34,788 bases of DNA, taken from assembly GCF_023155275.1 (NCBI RefSeq), contig NZ_JALMUV010000061.1:1-34788 (forward strand). Reading direction: 5' to 3'. The notes under the pieces were generated by a model. The model saw only the letters and a program-made list of their open reading frames with translations, had not been told where the DNA came from and did no database searches. Source of the DNA: Streptomyces rhizoryzae. GTDB lineage: Bacteria; Actinomycetota; Actinomycetes; Streptomycetales; Streptomycetaceae. The translations under genes and the position numbers were made by a program. How positions within the stretch are numbered: the stretch's first letter is position 1; every line of letters starts with the position of its first letter. Of this stretch, positions 23,779 to 31,947 are shown one piece after another.

Positions 23779-25220
23779 CCGGCCGGCGCCGCCTGGGCGG
23801 GCGCTGGGTCCGGCGCCGGCCGCTGCGCACCCGGCTGGCACTCGCCGCCTCCGCCGCGGTCGCGGTGGTCGCGGTGGGCGTCTGCGCCGCCGCGTTCGTG
23901 GTGCTGCGCGTCCAGATGACCCGCCAGCTCGACCTGAACCTCGCGCAGACCGCCACCCAGCTCACCCAGCGCACCCGCAACTGGGGCCCGACCGCCGGCG
24001 ACACCTCCTGCCGCTACCAGGCCGTCCCCTGCGTCCAGATCGTCCCCGCCGATCCGGCCCGGGACCCCCGCGAGCGCTACGGCCTGCCGGTCTCCCCCGC
24101 CACCCGCGCGGTGGCCGCCGGCCGCGGCGCGCCGTACTACACCGGCCTGACCGTCGCCGGCCACCCCGTCCGGATGTACACCACCCGCCTGCCCCACAAG
24201 GACGAGGCGCTCCAGGTGGCGCTCCGCTCCGACACCGTCGAGCGCGGGGTGCACCAGGCGGCCTGGGCGCTCGCCGCGGTCGGCGCCGCCGGCGTCCTGC
24301 TCGCCGCCGGGCTCGGCTACGGCGTCTCCCGGACCGGCCTGGCCCCGGTCGCCCGGCTGACCGCCACCGCCGAACGGATCGCCGCCACCCGCGACCCCCG
24401 GCACCGCATCGAGCTGCCGGCCGGGCCGGGCGGCCACGAGGACGAGATCACCCGCCTCGCGGCCAGCTTCAACACCATGCTCGGTGAGCTGGAGCAGTCC
24501 GTGACCGCCCAGCGGCGGCTGGTCGCCGACGCCTCCCACGAACTGCGCACCCCGCTCACCGCACTCCGCACCAACGCCGAACTCCTGGCCCGCGCCGACC
24601 GCCTGACGGATCGTCAGCGCGACCGGGCGTCGTCCGCCCTCACCCGCCAGCTCCGCGAGGTCACCACCCTCGTCAACGACCTGATCGAACTCGCCCGTGA
24701 CGAGGAACCCCGGCCGCTGCTGGAGGAGGTCCGCCCGGCCGCCCTCCTGGAGCACGCGGTGGCCGCGGCCCGCGAGCACTGGCCGGACATCGCCTTCACG
24801 GTCCACCTCGACCCCGAGGCGGCCGGCATCACGCTGCCCGGCGTCCCGGCCCGGCTGACCCGGCTGCTGTCCAACCTCCTCGACAACGCCGCCAAGTTCT
24901 CCCCGCCCGGGGGCCCGGTGGAGACCGGGCTGACCGCCGGCGCGGGGGCGGTGCGGCTGACCGTCCGCGACCACGGCCCCGGGATCGCCCCGGAGGACCT
25001 GCCGCACGTCTTCGACCGCTTCTACCGCGCCCGGGCGGCCCGCGCGCTGCCCGGCTCGGGCCTGGGCCTGGCGATGGCGCGCCAGATCGCCCGCGCCCAC
25101 GGCGCCGAACTCACCGCCACCCCCGCCCCCGGCGGCGGCGCCCTCTTCCACCTCATCTTCCCCATCAGCCCCCCACACCGCGCCCAGGAGGGAACGGGCG
25201 GGGAGGACGGACCGGGCTGA
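23775..25220 (+). CDS. Sensor histidine kinase, MprB/PrrB-like
   Basis: A 481-residue kinase from ATG 23775. A very basic N-terminus precedes TM1 (about 20-43), then an extracytoplasmic domain of about 110 residues with a Cys pair (DTSCRYQAVPCVQI), and TM2 (about 158-180). A HAMP region follows (GLAPVARLTATAERIAATRD, DEITRLAASFNTML). The H-box is VADASHELRTPLTALR (His255). The ATPase has the N-box NLLDNAAKFS (Asn367 onward), DHGPGIAPEDLPHVFDRFYR and GSGLGLAMARQIARAHG. There is no ribosome-binding site before 23775, so translation probably depends on coupling to the frame that ends there, or the true start lies upstream. An in-frame GTG at 23697 would add 26 basic residues. It pairs with the OmpR-type regulator. 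Confidence 0.9.
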   Translation: MTGRRRLGGRWVRRRPLRTRLALAASAAVAVVAVGVCAAAFVVLRVQMTRQLDLNLAQTATQLTQRTRNWGPTAGDTSCRYQAVPCVQIVPADPARDPRERYGLPVSPATRAVAAGRGAPYYTGLTVAGHPVRMYTTRLPHKDEALQVALRSDTVERGVHQAAWALAAVGAAGVLLAAGLGYGVSRTGLAPVARLTATAERIAATRDPRHRIELPAGPGGHEDEITRLAASFNTMLGELEQSVTAQRRLVADASHELRTPLTALRTNAELLARADRLTDRQRDRASSALTRQLREVTTLVNDLIELARDEEPRPLLEEVRPAALLEHAVAAAREHWPDIAFTVHLDPEAAGITLPGVPARLTRLLSNLLDNAAKFSPPGGPVETGLTAGAGAVRLTVRDHGPGIAPEDLPHVFDRFYRARAARALPGSGLGLAMARQIARAHGAELTATPAPGGGALFHLIFPISPPHRAQEGTGGEDGPG

Positions 25221-25469
25221 CCGGCCGGGCGGGCCGACCGGACTTACCAGAGGGGCGGGCGGGCAGGACGGGGCGGTCGATGAGCGGCGGCCCGACCGGA
25301 AGAGGCCGGCGGGCCGATGGGCCGGGGCGGCGGCCCGACCGGGAGCGGAGAGCGGGCCGGAGCGGCCGGGAGCGGAGGGCAGGCCGGGAGCGCAGGCACG
25401 GGCCCCGGCACAGGACCAGGCACAGGCTCAGGCCCCCGCAACGCGCAGGCCCGCGCGCCCCTCCCCGGC

Positions 25470-27170
25470 TCAGAAGCCGGCCGGCTCCGTGTAGACCCCC
25501 CACTCGTCCCGCAGCACCCCGCAGATCTCGCCGAGGGTCGCCTCCGCGCGGACCGCGGCCAGCATCGGCTCGATCATGTTCCGGTCACTGCGGGCGGCGG
25601 CCAGCAAATCCTTCAGCGCGACCTGCACGCGGGCGTCGTCCCGGGCCGCCTTGCGCTCGGCCAGCACCCGCACCTGCTCCCGCTCGACCTCGTGGCTGAC
25701 CCGCAGGATCTCCAGATCGCCGGTGACCGACCCGTCGTGGCAGTTGACGCCGACGACCTTCTTGTCCCCCTTCTCCAGCGCCTGCTGGTACCGGAACGCG
25801 GACTCGGCGATCTCGCCGGTGAACCAGCCGTCCTCGATGCCCCGCAGGATGCCGGAGGTGACCGGACCGATCGGGTGCTGCCCGTCCCGTACCGCCCGCG
25901 CCCCGCGCTCCGTTATCTGCGCGAAGATCTTCTCGGCGTCCGCCTCGATGCGGTCGGTGAGCGCCTCCACGTACCACGAACCGCCCAGCGGATCCGCGAC
26001 GTTGGCCACGCCGGTCTCCTCCATCAGCACCTGCTGGGTGCGCAGCGCGATCTCCGCGGCCTGCTCACTGGGCAGCGCCAGCGTCTCGTCCAGCGCGTTG
26101 GTGTGCAGGGAGTTGGTGCCGCCGAGCACCGCCGCCAGCGCCTCCACCGCCGTGCGGACGACGTTGTTGTACGGCTGCTGGGCGGTCAGCGAGACCCCGG
26201 CGGTCTGGGTGTGGAACCGCAGCCACTGCGCCTTCTCGCTCTTCGCCCCGTAGACGTCGCGCATCCAGCGGGCCCAGATCCGGCGCGCGGCGCGGAACTT
26301 GGCGATCTCCTCGAAGAAGTCCACATGGGCGTCGAAGAAGAACGACAGGCCGGGCGCGAAGGTGTCGACGTCCAGTCCGCGGGAGAGGCCCAGCTCGACG
26401 TAGCCGAACCCGTCGGCGAGGGTGTACGCCAGCTCCTGGGCGGCCGTCGCCCCGGCCTCCCGGATGTGGTAGCCGGAGACCGACAGCGGCTTGTAGGCCG
26501 GGATGCCGTGCGCGCAGTGCTCCATCAGGTCGCCGATCAGCCGCAGGTGCGGCTCGGGCTGGAAGAGCCACTCCTTCTGCGCGATGTACTCCTTGAAAAT
26601 GTCGGTCTGGAGCGTGCCGTTGAGCACCGCCGGATCGACGCCCTGGCGCTCGGCGGCGACGAGGTACATGCAGAAGACCGGGACGGCCGGGCCGCTGATC
26701 GTCATCGACGTCGTGACGTCGCCGAGCGGGATGTCCTGGAACAGGACCTCCATGTCGGCCGCGGAGTCGATGGCGACGCCGCAGTGCCCCACCTCGCCGA
26801 GCGAGCGCGGATCGTCGGAGTCCCGCCCCATCAGCGTCGGCATGTCGAACGCCACCGAGAGGCCGCCACCACCGGCCTGGAGGATCATCTTGTAGCGCTC
26901 GTTGGTCTGCCGGGCGTTGCCGAAGCCGGCGAACTGGCGGATGGTCCACGTCCGGCCGCGGTAGCCGGTGGGGTAGAGCCCACGCGTGAAGGGGTACTCC
27001 CCCGGCCAGCCGATCCGCTCGAAGCCCTCGACGGAGTCGCCGGGGCGCGGCCCGTACACCGGCTCGACGGGGTCGCCGGAGAGCGTGGTGAAGTCCGCGT
27101 CGCGCTTCCGGGCGGAGTCGTACCGGGCCTGCCAGCGGCGGCGGCCCTCTTCGATCGCGTCAGCGTCCAT
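25470..27170 (-). CDS. icmA: Isobutyryl-CoA mutase, large subunit
   Basis: A 566-residue B12-dependent mutase chain that, with a small IcmB cobalamin subunit, interconverts isobutyryl-CoA and n-butyryl-CoA, linking valine breakdown to butyrate units for polyketides. The barrel motif GYRGRTWTIRQFAGFGNARQTNERY is recognisable. The diagnostic substrate residues are Phe80 (in IRQF) and Gln198 (in EYIAQKEW), where methylmalonyl-CoA mutase has Tyr89 and Arg207. With the ATG at 27168-27170, both positions and the 566-residue length match IcmA as I recall it. There is no C-terminal B12 domain (no DxHxxG) and no icmB gene in the window. It is convergent with the kinase gene. Confidence 0.93.
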   Translation of the reverse strand: MDADAIEEGRRRWQARYDSARKRDADFTTLSGDPVEPVYGPRPGDSVEGFERIGWPGEYPFTRGLYPTGYRGRTWTIRQFAGFGNARQTNERYKMILQAGGGGLSVAFDMPTLMGRDSDDPRSLGEVGHCGVAIDSAADMEVLFQDIPLGDVTTSMTISGPAVPVFCMYLVAAERQGVDPAVLNGTLQTDIFKEYIAQKEWLFQPEPHLRLIGDLMEHCAHGIPAYKPLSVSGYHIREAGATAAQELAYTLADGFGYVELGLSRGLDVDTFAPGLSFFFDAHVDFFEEIAKFRAARRIWARWMRDVYGAKSEKAQWLRFHTQTAGVSLTAQQPYNNVVRTAVEALAAVLGGTNSLHTNALDETLALPSEQAAEIALRTQQVLMEETGVANVADPLGGSWYVEALTDRIEADAEKIFAQITERGARAVRDGQHPIGPVTSGILRGIEDGWFTGEIAESAFRYQQALEKGDKKVVGVNCHDGSVTGDLEILRVSHEVEREQVRVLAERKAARDDARVQVALKDLLAAARSDRNMIEPMLAAVRAEATLGEICGVLRDEWGVYTEPAGF

Positions 27171-27643
27171 GCCCCCGAATTTACTAGGACGTCCAACTAC
27201 CTGTCGATGGGAGAAGCCCCTGATTCCCGCTCTCCGGGATCCCCCTAAGGGCTCCGCAACCCCCCGGGCCGAGAACTGCCCAGCCCCCGACCTGCGAAAA
27301 CACCGACCCGCCGGGCAGAACCACCGCCCCGCGCGAAGACGCCGCGCCGAGGCGACGACCAACCCCCGGAGACGCCGAACCGAGGCGCCCCCGGCCCCCG
27401 GCCCCCGGCCCCCGGCCCCCGACACGCAAACGCGCCCCTCCGGCTACGGAGAGGCGCGTGAGATGCCTGAGATGTCTGAGACGCCTGTGGCACGTAAGGC
27501 GCGCGACGCAAGCGGCGAGGCCACCGACCCGGCGACGCGAGCGGCCCGCCGACCCGAGCGGCCCGCCGCGGAGCGCCACCGCCACCGCCCGGCGAAGGCC
27601 CGGCCCGGCGCCCGGCGCACCCGGCCGGGCCGGCACGGCCGGT
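27171..27643. other. Gap upstream of icmA with a C-tract repeat
   Basis: This 473-bp stretch has no convincing gene. It holds five C5 runs separated by GG (27388-27420, 7-bp period), which on the icmA strand are five G5 runs with two-base loops, a potential G-quadruplex. It also contains the hairpin at 27430-27459 and three imperfect repeats of a TGAGATG-like sequence (about 27467-27486). The icmA promoter is probably in the AT-richer last 70 bp (ACTAGGACGTCCAACT around 27183-27198), but I cannot place it. Confidence 0.5.
27430..27459 (-). terminator. Hairpin terminator after the first DUF3817 gene
   Basis: A 13-bp stem with one mismatch (27430-27442 with 27447-27459) closes the loop GCTA. 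On the minus strand it is followed by TTGCGTGTC. It lies about 185 bp downstream of the DUF3817 stop and would separate that gene from icmA. Confidence 0.5.
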
Positions 27644-27976
27644 TCAGACCTTGACCGGCTCCGGTGCCGCGTCCGCCAGCAGCGGCTCGACCTCGCGGAC
27701 CACCTTGCGCTCCACGAAGAACGCGGCGGTCGGGATCGTCCCGGAGACCAGCACCCACAGCAGCTTGGCGAACGGCCAGCGGGCCTTGGAGCCCAGGTCG
27801 AACGCGAAGATCAGGTAGATGATGTAGAGCACGCCGTGGACCTGGGCGACGACGAGGGTCAGGTCCTTGCCCATCCCGAAGCCGTACTTGAGAACCATGC
27901 AGGCGCAGAGCACGAGCAGCATCACAGCGGTGATGTAGGCCATCGCCCGGTAACGGGTCAGGACACTTCGCTTCAT
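27644..27976 (-). CDS. DUF3817 integral membrane protein (first copy)
   Basis: A 110-residue membrane protein resembling DUF3817 (YdzA-like). The opening RYRAMAYITAVMLLVLCACMVLKY is TM1 (about 11-31). VVAQVHGVLYIIYLIFAFDLG (about 42-62) is TM2, with the typical HG--Y spacing, and WPFAKLLWVLVSGTIPTAAFFVE (about 67-89) is TM3. The tail is polar and ends EPVKV. I chose the ATG at 27974-27976 because the next upstream start would add 14 residues not typical of the family; the ribosome-binding site is weak (CGGGGG). It lies 99 bp below a MarR gene on the same strand. Function is unknown. A second family member lies at 31374-31724. Confidence 0.88.
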   Translation of the reverse strand: MKRSVLTRYRAMAYITAVMLLVLCACMVLKYGFGMGKDLTLVVAQVHGVLYIIYLIFAFDLGSKARWPFAKLLWVLVSGTIPTAAFFVERKVVREVEPLLADAAPEPVKV

Positions 27977-28075
27977 GCCCCCGAGCGTAACCGCCCCTTC
28001 CGGGGCGATCTTCGCCACCCCCCGCCCCGCGGGCCGCGCCCGGCGGGGCGCTCACCCGCCCGGGCGGGCGGGCGG

Positions 28076-28585
28076 TCACTCGTCCGTGAAGTCCCCGGCC
28101 GCCACCCGCAGCGGGCGCAGCAGCGCGAAGATCTCCGCGCACTCCTCGGCGTCGTACGCCCCGAGCCCGAAGTCCATCGCCATCAGGTCGCGGGTGGCCG
28201 CGTCGCACACCTCGCGGCCCTTGTCGGTGATGGACGCCAGCGTGCCCCGGCCGTCGTTCGGGTTGGGCCGCTTGGCGACCAGCCCGGACTTCACCAGCCG
28301 GTCGACGGTGTTGGTCACCGAGGTCGGGTGGACCATCAGACGCTCGCCGATCTTCGACATCGGCAGCTCGCCGGCCTTCGAGAACGTCAGCAGCACCAGC
28401 GCCTCGTACCGTGCGAAGGTCAGTCCGTAGGGCTTGACCACCGCGTCCACCTCGGAGAGCAGGATCTGCTGGGCGCGCATGATCGAGGTGATGGCGGCCA
28501 TCGCGGGCACGGAGCCCCAGCGCTGCTTCCAGAGTTCGTCGGCGCGCGCGATGGGGTCAAAGGCAAGGCTGAGCGGCTTCGGCAC
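28076..28585 (-). CDS. MarR-family transcriptional regulator (first copy)
   Basis: A 169-residue winged-helix regulator. A 30-residue N-terminal arm leads into the dimerisation helix AITSIMRAQQILLSEVDAVVKPYGLTFARYEALVLL. The recognition segment is MSKIGERLMVHPTSVTNTVDRLVKSGLV and the wing is RPNPNDGRGTLASITDKGREV, the classical D-x-R wing. The GTG at 28583-28585 follows GGAGAC closely. Upstream on the same strand lies a direct repeat of CTGAGAC 6 bp apart, and CATATG near the start. The MFS gene ends 101 bp upstream and a DUF3817 gene follows 99 bp downstream. Ligand and targets are unknown. Confidence 0.9.
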   Translation of the reverse strand: MPKPLSLAFDPIARADELWKQRWGSVPAMAAITSIMRAQQILLSEVDAVVKPYGLTFARYEALVLLTFSKAGELPMSKIGERLMVHPTSVTNTVDRLVKSGLVAKRPNPNDGRGTLASITDKGREVCDAATRDLMAMDFGLGAYDAEECAEIFALLRPLRVAAGDFTDE

Positions 28586-28686
28586 GTCTCCGACCCTACC
28601 CGGCGGTCATATGCTGGTCAGCCCTGTCTCAGCTTTCGGTCTCAGCAGGTGGGCGGCGAGCGGTCGGCGAGCGGTCCGCGCGCGCC

Positions 28687-29988
28687 TCACACCACCGCCG
28701 CGCTCCCCCGCGCCCCCGCTCTCCGCACCGCGGCGATCACCGCCAGGACGGCCGCCGTGCCGACCACCCCCGCGGCCGGCATCACGGTGCTGAGCGGCGC
28801 GAACTCGGCGGCCGCCCCGGCCAGCCCCATCGCCAGGCCCATGAGCGTCATCCGGCCCGCCTGCATCACCGTCATCGCCTGCCCCAGCAGCTCGTCGGGT
28901 ACCGCGGCGACGAACCACCGGTCCACCCCGAAGTTGTACGAGATCCCGGTACCGGTGAGCACCAGCAGCACCAGCGCCCAGCCCAGCGACGGCCGGGCCG
29001 CGAACCCCAGGGACGGCAGCACCGCGAACAGCCCCATGGGGAAGGTCAGCCGGGCCCGCGCCCGCGGCCCCAGGAACGTCCCCACCAGCGTCTCCGCCAC
29101 CACCGCGCCCACCGGCATCCCGCACATCAGCAGCCCCTGCCCGGCCGCCCCGGCGCCCAACTGGCCCCCGTACGGGACGAGCAGCGCCTCGGGGACCACC
29201 ACCAGCGCCGGCGGCACCCAGCCGAGCAGCAGCAGCGCCCGGATCCGCCGGTCGGCCAGCAGTCGCCGGGTGCCGGCCAGGGAGGCGCCCAGCAGCGGTC
29301 CGGCGGCCGGGCCGCGCGCCGGGCGGGCGGCGGTCCCCAGCCGCAGCAGCAGCGCCGAGGCGGCGAACGTCCCGGCAGTGGCGGTGAGCACGGTGCCCGG
29401 GCTGACGGCGGCCAGCAGCAGCCCCCCGGCGGCGAAGCCGGCCAGCTGCGCGCCCTGGTTGACGATCCGGATCAGCGAGCGCCCCAGGACGAACAGGTCG
29501 CCGTCGCCGAGGATCTCGCCGAGCGTCCCGGCCCGGGTCCCCGCGAAGACCGGGGCGACCGCCGCGCTCACGCACCGCAGGCCGAGCAGCACCGCCACCG
29601 GCGTGCCGGGCACCACCATCGCGGCGGCCGCCGCCGCGCACACCAGGTCGCAGACCACCAGCACCCGGCGGGCCGGGTAGCGGTCGGCGACGGCGGACAG
29701 CAGCGTCCCGCCGACCACGTAGGGCAGCAGGCCGAGGGCGAAGCTCAGGGCGCTGAGCAGCGGGGAGTCGGTCAGCCGGTAGACCAGGACGGACAGCGCC
29801 AGCTCGCAGACCACCACGCCCAGGGAGGACAGCAGGTGGGCGGCGAAGACGTACCGGAACTCGCGGACGGCGAAGACGGCGCGGTAGCCGGTACCGGCCG
29901 GGGCCGGCGGCGCGTCCGGACCGCCGGGGCCCGGGGGCGGGCATACGGGGACGGGGCCCGGCTGTGCGGGCCCGGGAGGCGTGGGCAT
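28687..29988 (-). CDS. MFS transporter (drug-efflux-like)
   Basis: A 433-residue membrane protein with about 12 hydrophobic segments. A Pro/Gly-rich N-terminal tail of about 35 residues precedes TM1 (REFRYVFAAHLLSSLGVVVC). The loop 2-3 motif AVADRYPARRVLVVCD (about 102-117) is the MFS D-R-x-x-x-R signature. It resembles the MFS_3/enterobactin-exporter-like group, whose members export small molecules. It is divergent from an ArsR/DUF5937-type regulator with a 77-bp shared gap holding an inverted repeat, so it is probably controlled by it. The ATG is at 29986-29988 with GGGAG-poor context. The substrate is unknown. Confidence 0.88.
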   Translation of the reverse strand: MPTPPGPAQPGPVPVCPPPGPGGPDAPPAPAGTGYRAVFAVREFRYVFAAHLLSSLGVVVCELALSVLVYRLTDSPLLSALSFALGLLPYVVGGTLLSAVADRYPARRVLVVCDLVCAAAAAAMVVPGTPVAVLLGLRCVSAAVAPVFAGTRAGTLGEILGDGDLFVLGRSLIRIVNQGAQLAGFAAGGLLLAAVSPGTVLTATAGTFAASALLLRLGTAARPARGPAAGPLLGASLAGTRRLLADRRIRALLLLGWVPPALVVVPEALLVPYGGQLGAGAAGQGLLMCGMPVGAVVAETLVGTFLGPRARARLTFPMGLFAVLPSLGFAARPSLGWALVLLVLTGTGISYNFGVDRWFVAAVPDELLGQAMTVMQAGRMTLMGLAMGLAGAAAEFAPLSTVMPAAGVVGTAAVLAVIAAVRRAGARGSAAVV

Positions 29989-30027
29989 GGCGCCAGGCTG
30001 CCGGGGACGGTCGGTGGGCCGTAGTGT

Positions 30028-30043
30028 TTCGGCTCCGGCCGAA
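30028..30043. promoter_or_regulatory. Inverted repeat between MFS gene and ArsR-like gene
   Basis: TTCGGC (30028-30033) and GCCGAA (30038-30043) flank TCCG. This is the only AT-containing patch of the 77-bp divergent gap and the likely operator for the downstream regulator. Arms of 6 bp are short enough that chance is possible. Confidence 0.4.
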
Positions 30044-30065
30044 TCTCGGGAGGGGAGGCCCGGCG

Positions 30066-31055
30066 GTGCCGCTGGAGCTGCATTTCGGGGCGGACGACCT
30101 GCTGCGCATCCGGTTCGCCATCTCGCCGCTGTGCGAGACCCACGAGGCGCTGCGGACCCTGCGCCGCACGGACCGGCACGGCTACCACCTGCCGTGGCTG
30201 CGGCGGATGCGGGACCGGGTGGCGGGGCTGGACCTGTCGCCGGTGTGGCTGTTCATGCCGGCCCGGCAGCCCGGTTACACGCCCGATTTCCTGGGGCGGC
30301 CGCCGGACGTGCCGCTGGCGGACTTCGCCGCGGAGCTGGCCCGGCTGCGGGCCACCGATCCGGCGCTGGCGCGCGCCGAGATGGCCAAGTCGCTGGCGTG
30401 CGTCCCCGGGGCGGCCCGGTCGCCGCGGGGCCGGGCGGCGCTGGCGGATCCGGCACGGGCGGTGCGGGAGCTGGCGGACGTCACCGAGCGGGCCTGGGAG
30501 GCGCTGCTGGCGCCCGACTGGCCCCGGCTGCGGGCGCTGCTGGAGGCGGAGATCGCCTACCGCTCGCGCCAGTTGGCGAGCGGCGGGCTGCGCCGCCTGT
30601 TCGCCGATCTGCACCCCCGGCTGTCCTGGTCGGACGACGGCACACTGACCGTCCGCACCCGTACGGACTTCGCGCAGATGCAGGACCTGGACGGGCGGGG
30701 GGTGCTGCTGCTGCCGAGCGTCTTCGTCTGGCCGGACGTGATCAGCGGCTTCGATCCGCCGTGGCAGCCGACCGTGATCTACCCGGCGCGGGGCATCGGC
30801 GGGCTGTGGCAGGAGCCGGCCGGCGGCCCGGCGCTGGCGCGGCTGCTGGGCGCCAACCGGGCCGCGGTGCTGGCGGCCCTGGACGCCCCGGCGACGACCT
30901 CGGCGCTCGCCGGCCGGCTGGGACTGGCACCGTCGTCGGTCTCGGCGCACCTGTCCGTCCTGCGCGGCGCCGGGCTGCTCACCTCGCGCCGCCAGGGCCA
31001 CCAGGTGCTCTACGAGCGGACGCCGCTGGGCATCGCCCTGGTGGCCGGCGGCTGA
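30066..31055 (+). CDS. ArsR-like regulator, DUF5937 type
   Basis: A 329-residue protein. The N-terminal 220 residues resemble DUF5937 (LELHFGADDLLRIRFAISPLCETHEALRTLR at the start, then a helical body). The C-terminal winged helix (about 255-325) reads ANRAAVLAALDAPATTSALAGRL, PSSVSAHLSVLRGAGLLTSRRQGHQVLYERTPLG, as in ArsR/SmtB proteins. No metal-binding cysteine cluster is visible, so sensing is probably of an organic ligand or by the large N-terminal domain. The GTG start has GGGAGGGGAGG upstream, an excellent site. It is divergent from the MFS exporter, which is the probable target, and ends 13 bp before the convergent MTH1187 gene. Confidence 0.88.
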   Translation: MPLELHFGADDLLRIRFAISPLCETHEALRTLRRTDRHGYHLPWLRRMRDRVAGLDLSPVWLFMPARQPGYTPDFLGRPPDVPLADFAAELARLRATDPALARAEMAKSLACVPGAARSPRGRAALADPARAVRELADVTERAWEALLAPDWPRLRALLEAEIAYRSRQLASGGLRRLFADLHPRLSWSDDGTLTVRTRTDFAQMQDLDGRGVLLLPSVFVWPDVISGFDPPWQPTVIYPARGIGGLWQEPAGGPALARLLGANRAAVLAALDAPATTSALAGRLGLAPSSVSAHLSVLRGAGLLTSRRQGHQVLYERTPLGIALVAGG

Positions 31056-31068
31056 CCGCGCTCACCCG

Positions 31069-31377
31069 TCAGGGGGTGCGCCCGTCCCCGGCCAGGTAGC
31101 GCTCGACGGTGTCCACCTTGGAGGTGAGGCCGTCGGTGACCCCGGGCCGGATGTCGGCCTTCAGGACCAGGGAGACCCGGCCGGCCCGCGCCTCGACGGC
31201 GGCCACCGCGCGCTTGACGACGTCCATCACCTCGTCCCACTCGCCCTCGATGGACGTGAACATGGCGTCCGTGCGGTTGGGCAGGCCGGACTCGCGGACG
31301 ACCCGGACGGCGTCGGCGACGTACTCGCCGACGTCCTCGCCGACGCCCAGCGGACTCACGGAGAAGGCGACGATCAT
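31069..31377 (-). CDS. MTH1187-family thiamine-binding protein
   Basis: A 102-residue small ferredoxin-fold protein. It opens MIVAFSVSPLGVGEDVGEYVADAVRVVRESGL and contains TSIEGEWDEVMDVVKRA and VSLVLKADIRPG, the pattern of the MTH1187/YkoF-like family that binds thiamine or precursors. The length is typical. The ATG overlaps the stop of the upstream DUF3817 gene as ATGA, so the two are translationally coupled. No thiamine genes or TPP riboswitch are near. Confidence 0.9.
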   Translation of the reverse strand: MIVAFSVSPLGVGEDVGEYVADAVRVVRESGLPNRTDAMFTSIEGEWDEVMDVVKRAVAAVEARAGRVSLVLKADIRPGVTDGLTSKVDTVERYLAGDGRTP

Positions 31378-31724
31378 GCGTTGACCGTGCCTTCCCGGCG
31401 GGCGCGGGCGGCGATCACACCGGCCTCCTCCTCGCGCTTGAGGACCTTGTCGGCGTAGAGCCCGCCGAACGGCAGGACGGCCAGGAGGAAGAAGAACGCG
31501 ACCCGCTTGAACGGCCACTTGGTGCGGTTCCAGGCGTCCAGCAGCAGCACCAGGAAGATCGTGAAGAGGATGCCGTGCAGGAGGCCCAGCGGCATGACGA
31601 GCTTGTCGTAGCCGAGGAAGATCCGGAAGCCCGTGCCGAATATCAGCAGTGCCGGGAAGGACAGCGCCTCCGGGATGGATGCCAGGCGCAGTCGGTGCAG
31701 GGCAGCGGCGGTCTTGATGTCCAC
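31374..31724 (-). CDS. DUF3817 integral membrane protein (second copy)
   Basis: A 116-residue membrane protein of the DUF3817 type. It has the opening ALHRLRLASIPEALSFPALLIFG (TM1), FLGYDKLVMPLGLLHGILFTIFLVLLLD (TM2, with the HG motif), and WPFKRVAFFFLLAVLPFGGLYAD (TM3), then a charged tail (KREEEAGVIAARARREG). It shares layout with the gene at 27644-27976, in particular the WPF before TM3. I chose the GTG at 31722-31724 because GAGG lies 7 nt upstream and this start matches family length. A longer form from upstream ATG or GTG codons would add a non-family leader. It is coupled by ATGA to the thiamine-binding gene. Confidence 0.88.
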   Translation of the reverse strand: MDIKTAAALHRLRLASIPEALSFPALLIFGTGFRIFLGYDKLVMPLGLLHGILFTIFLVLLLDAWNRTKWPFKRVAFFFLLAVLPFGGLYADKVLKREEEAGVIAARARREGTVNA

Positions 31725-31934
31725 GGGAACCTCGTTCGGGCGGAGGGGCGGCGGCAGGACAGGCTTGTGCAGCAGTTCACAAGCATTCCGCCCCATTGTT
31801 ACAGCCGCGCCGGCGATCACCGCCCCTGGGGGCACCGGGCGGGCCCGACGCGCGAGGCGCCCCCGGGACGCTCTCCGGGAAACCTCCGGGACGGCTCCGG
31901 GACGAAAGCCCTGCCCCGCCCGGCCCCCGGCGGA

Positions 31935-31940
31935 TACCGT
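31935..31940 (+). promoter_or_regulatory. Candidate -10 box for a leaderless AIM24 operon mRNA
   Basis: TACCGT fits TANNNT and ends 7 nt before the GTG start at 31948, which has no ribosome-binding site. That spacing puts the transcription start on or next to the GTG, as in leaderless actinomycete mRNAs. No good -35 box is visible. Confidence 0.45.
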
Positions 31941-31947
31941 CTGGTCC

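Noticed and set aside
25221..25469. G-rich degenerate repeats after the kinase gene as a coding extension or regulatory array
   Set aside because: CGGCGGCCCGACCGG and CCGGGAGCG recur irregularly, but there is no clear period, hairpin or reading frame. I see only low-complexity spacer between convergent genes.
31069..31377. A TPP riboswitch expected for a thiamine-binding protein
   Set aside because: No CUGAGA/ACCUGA-type core is visible upstream of the coupled DUF3817 gene.
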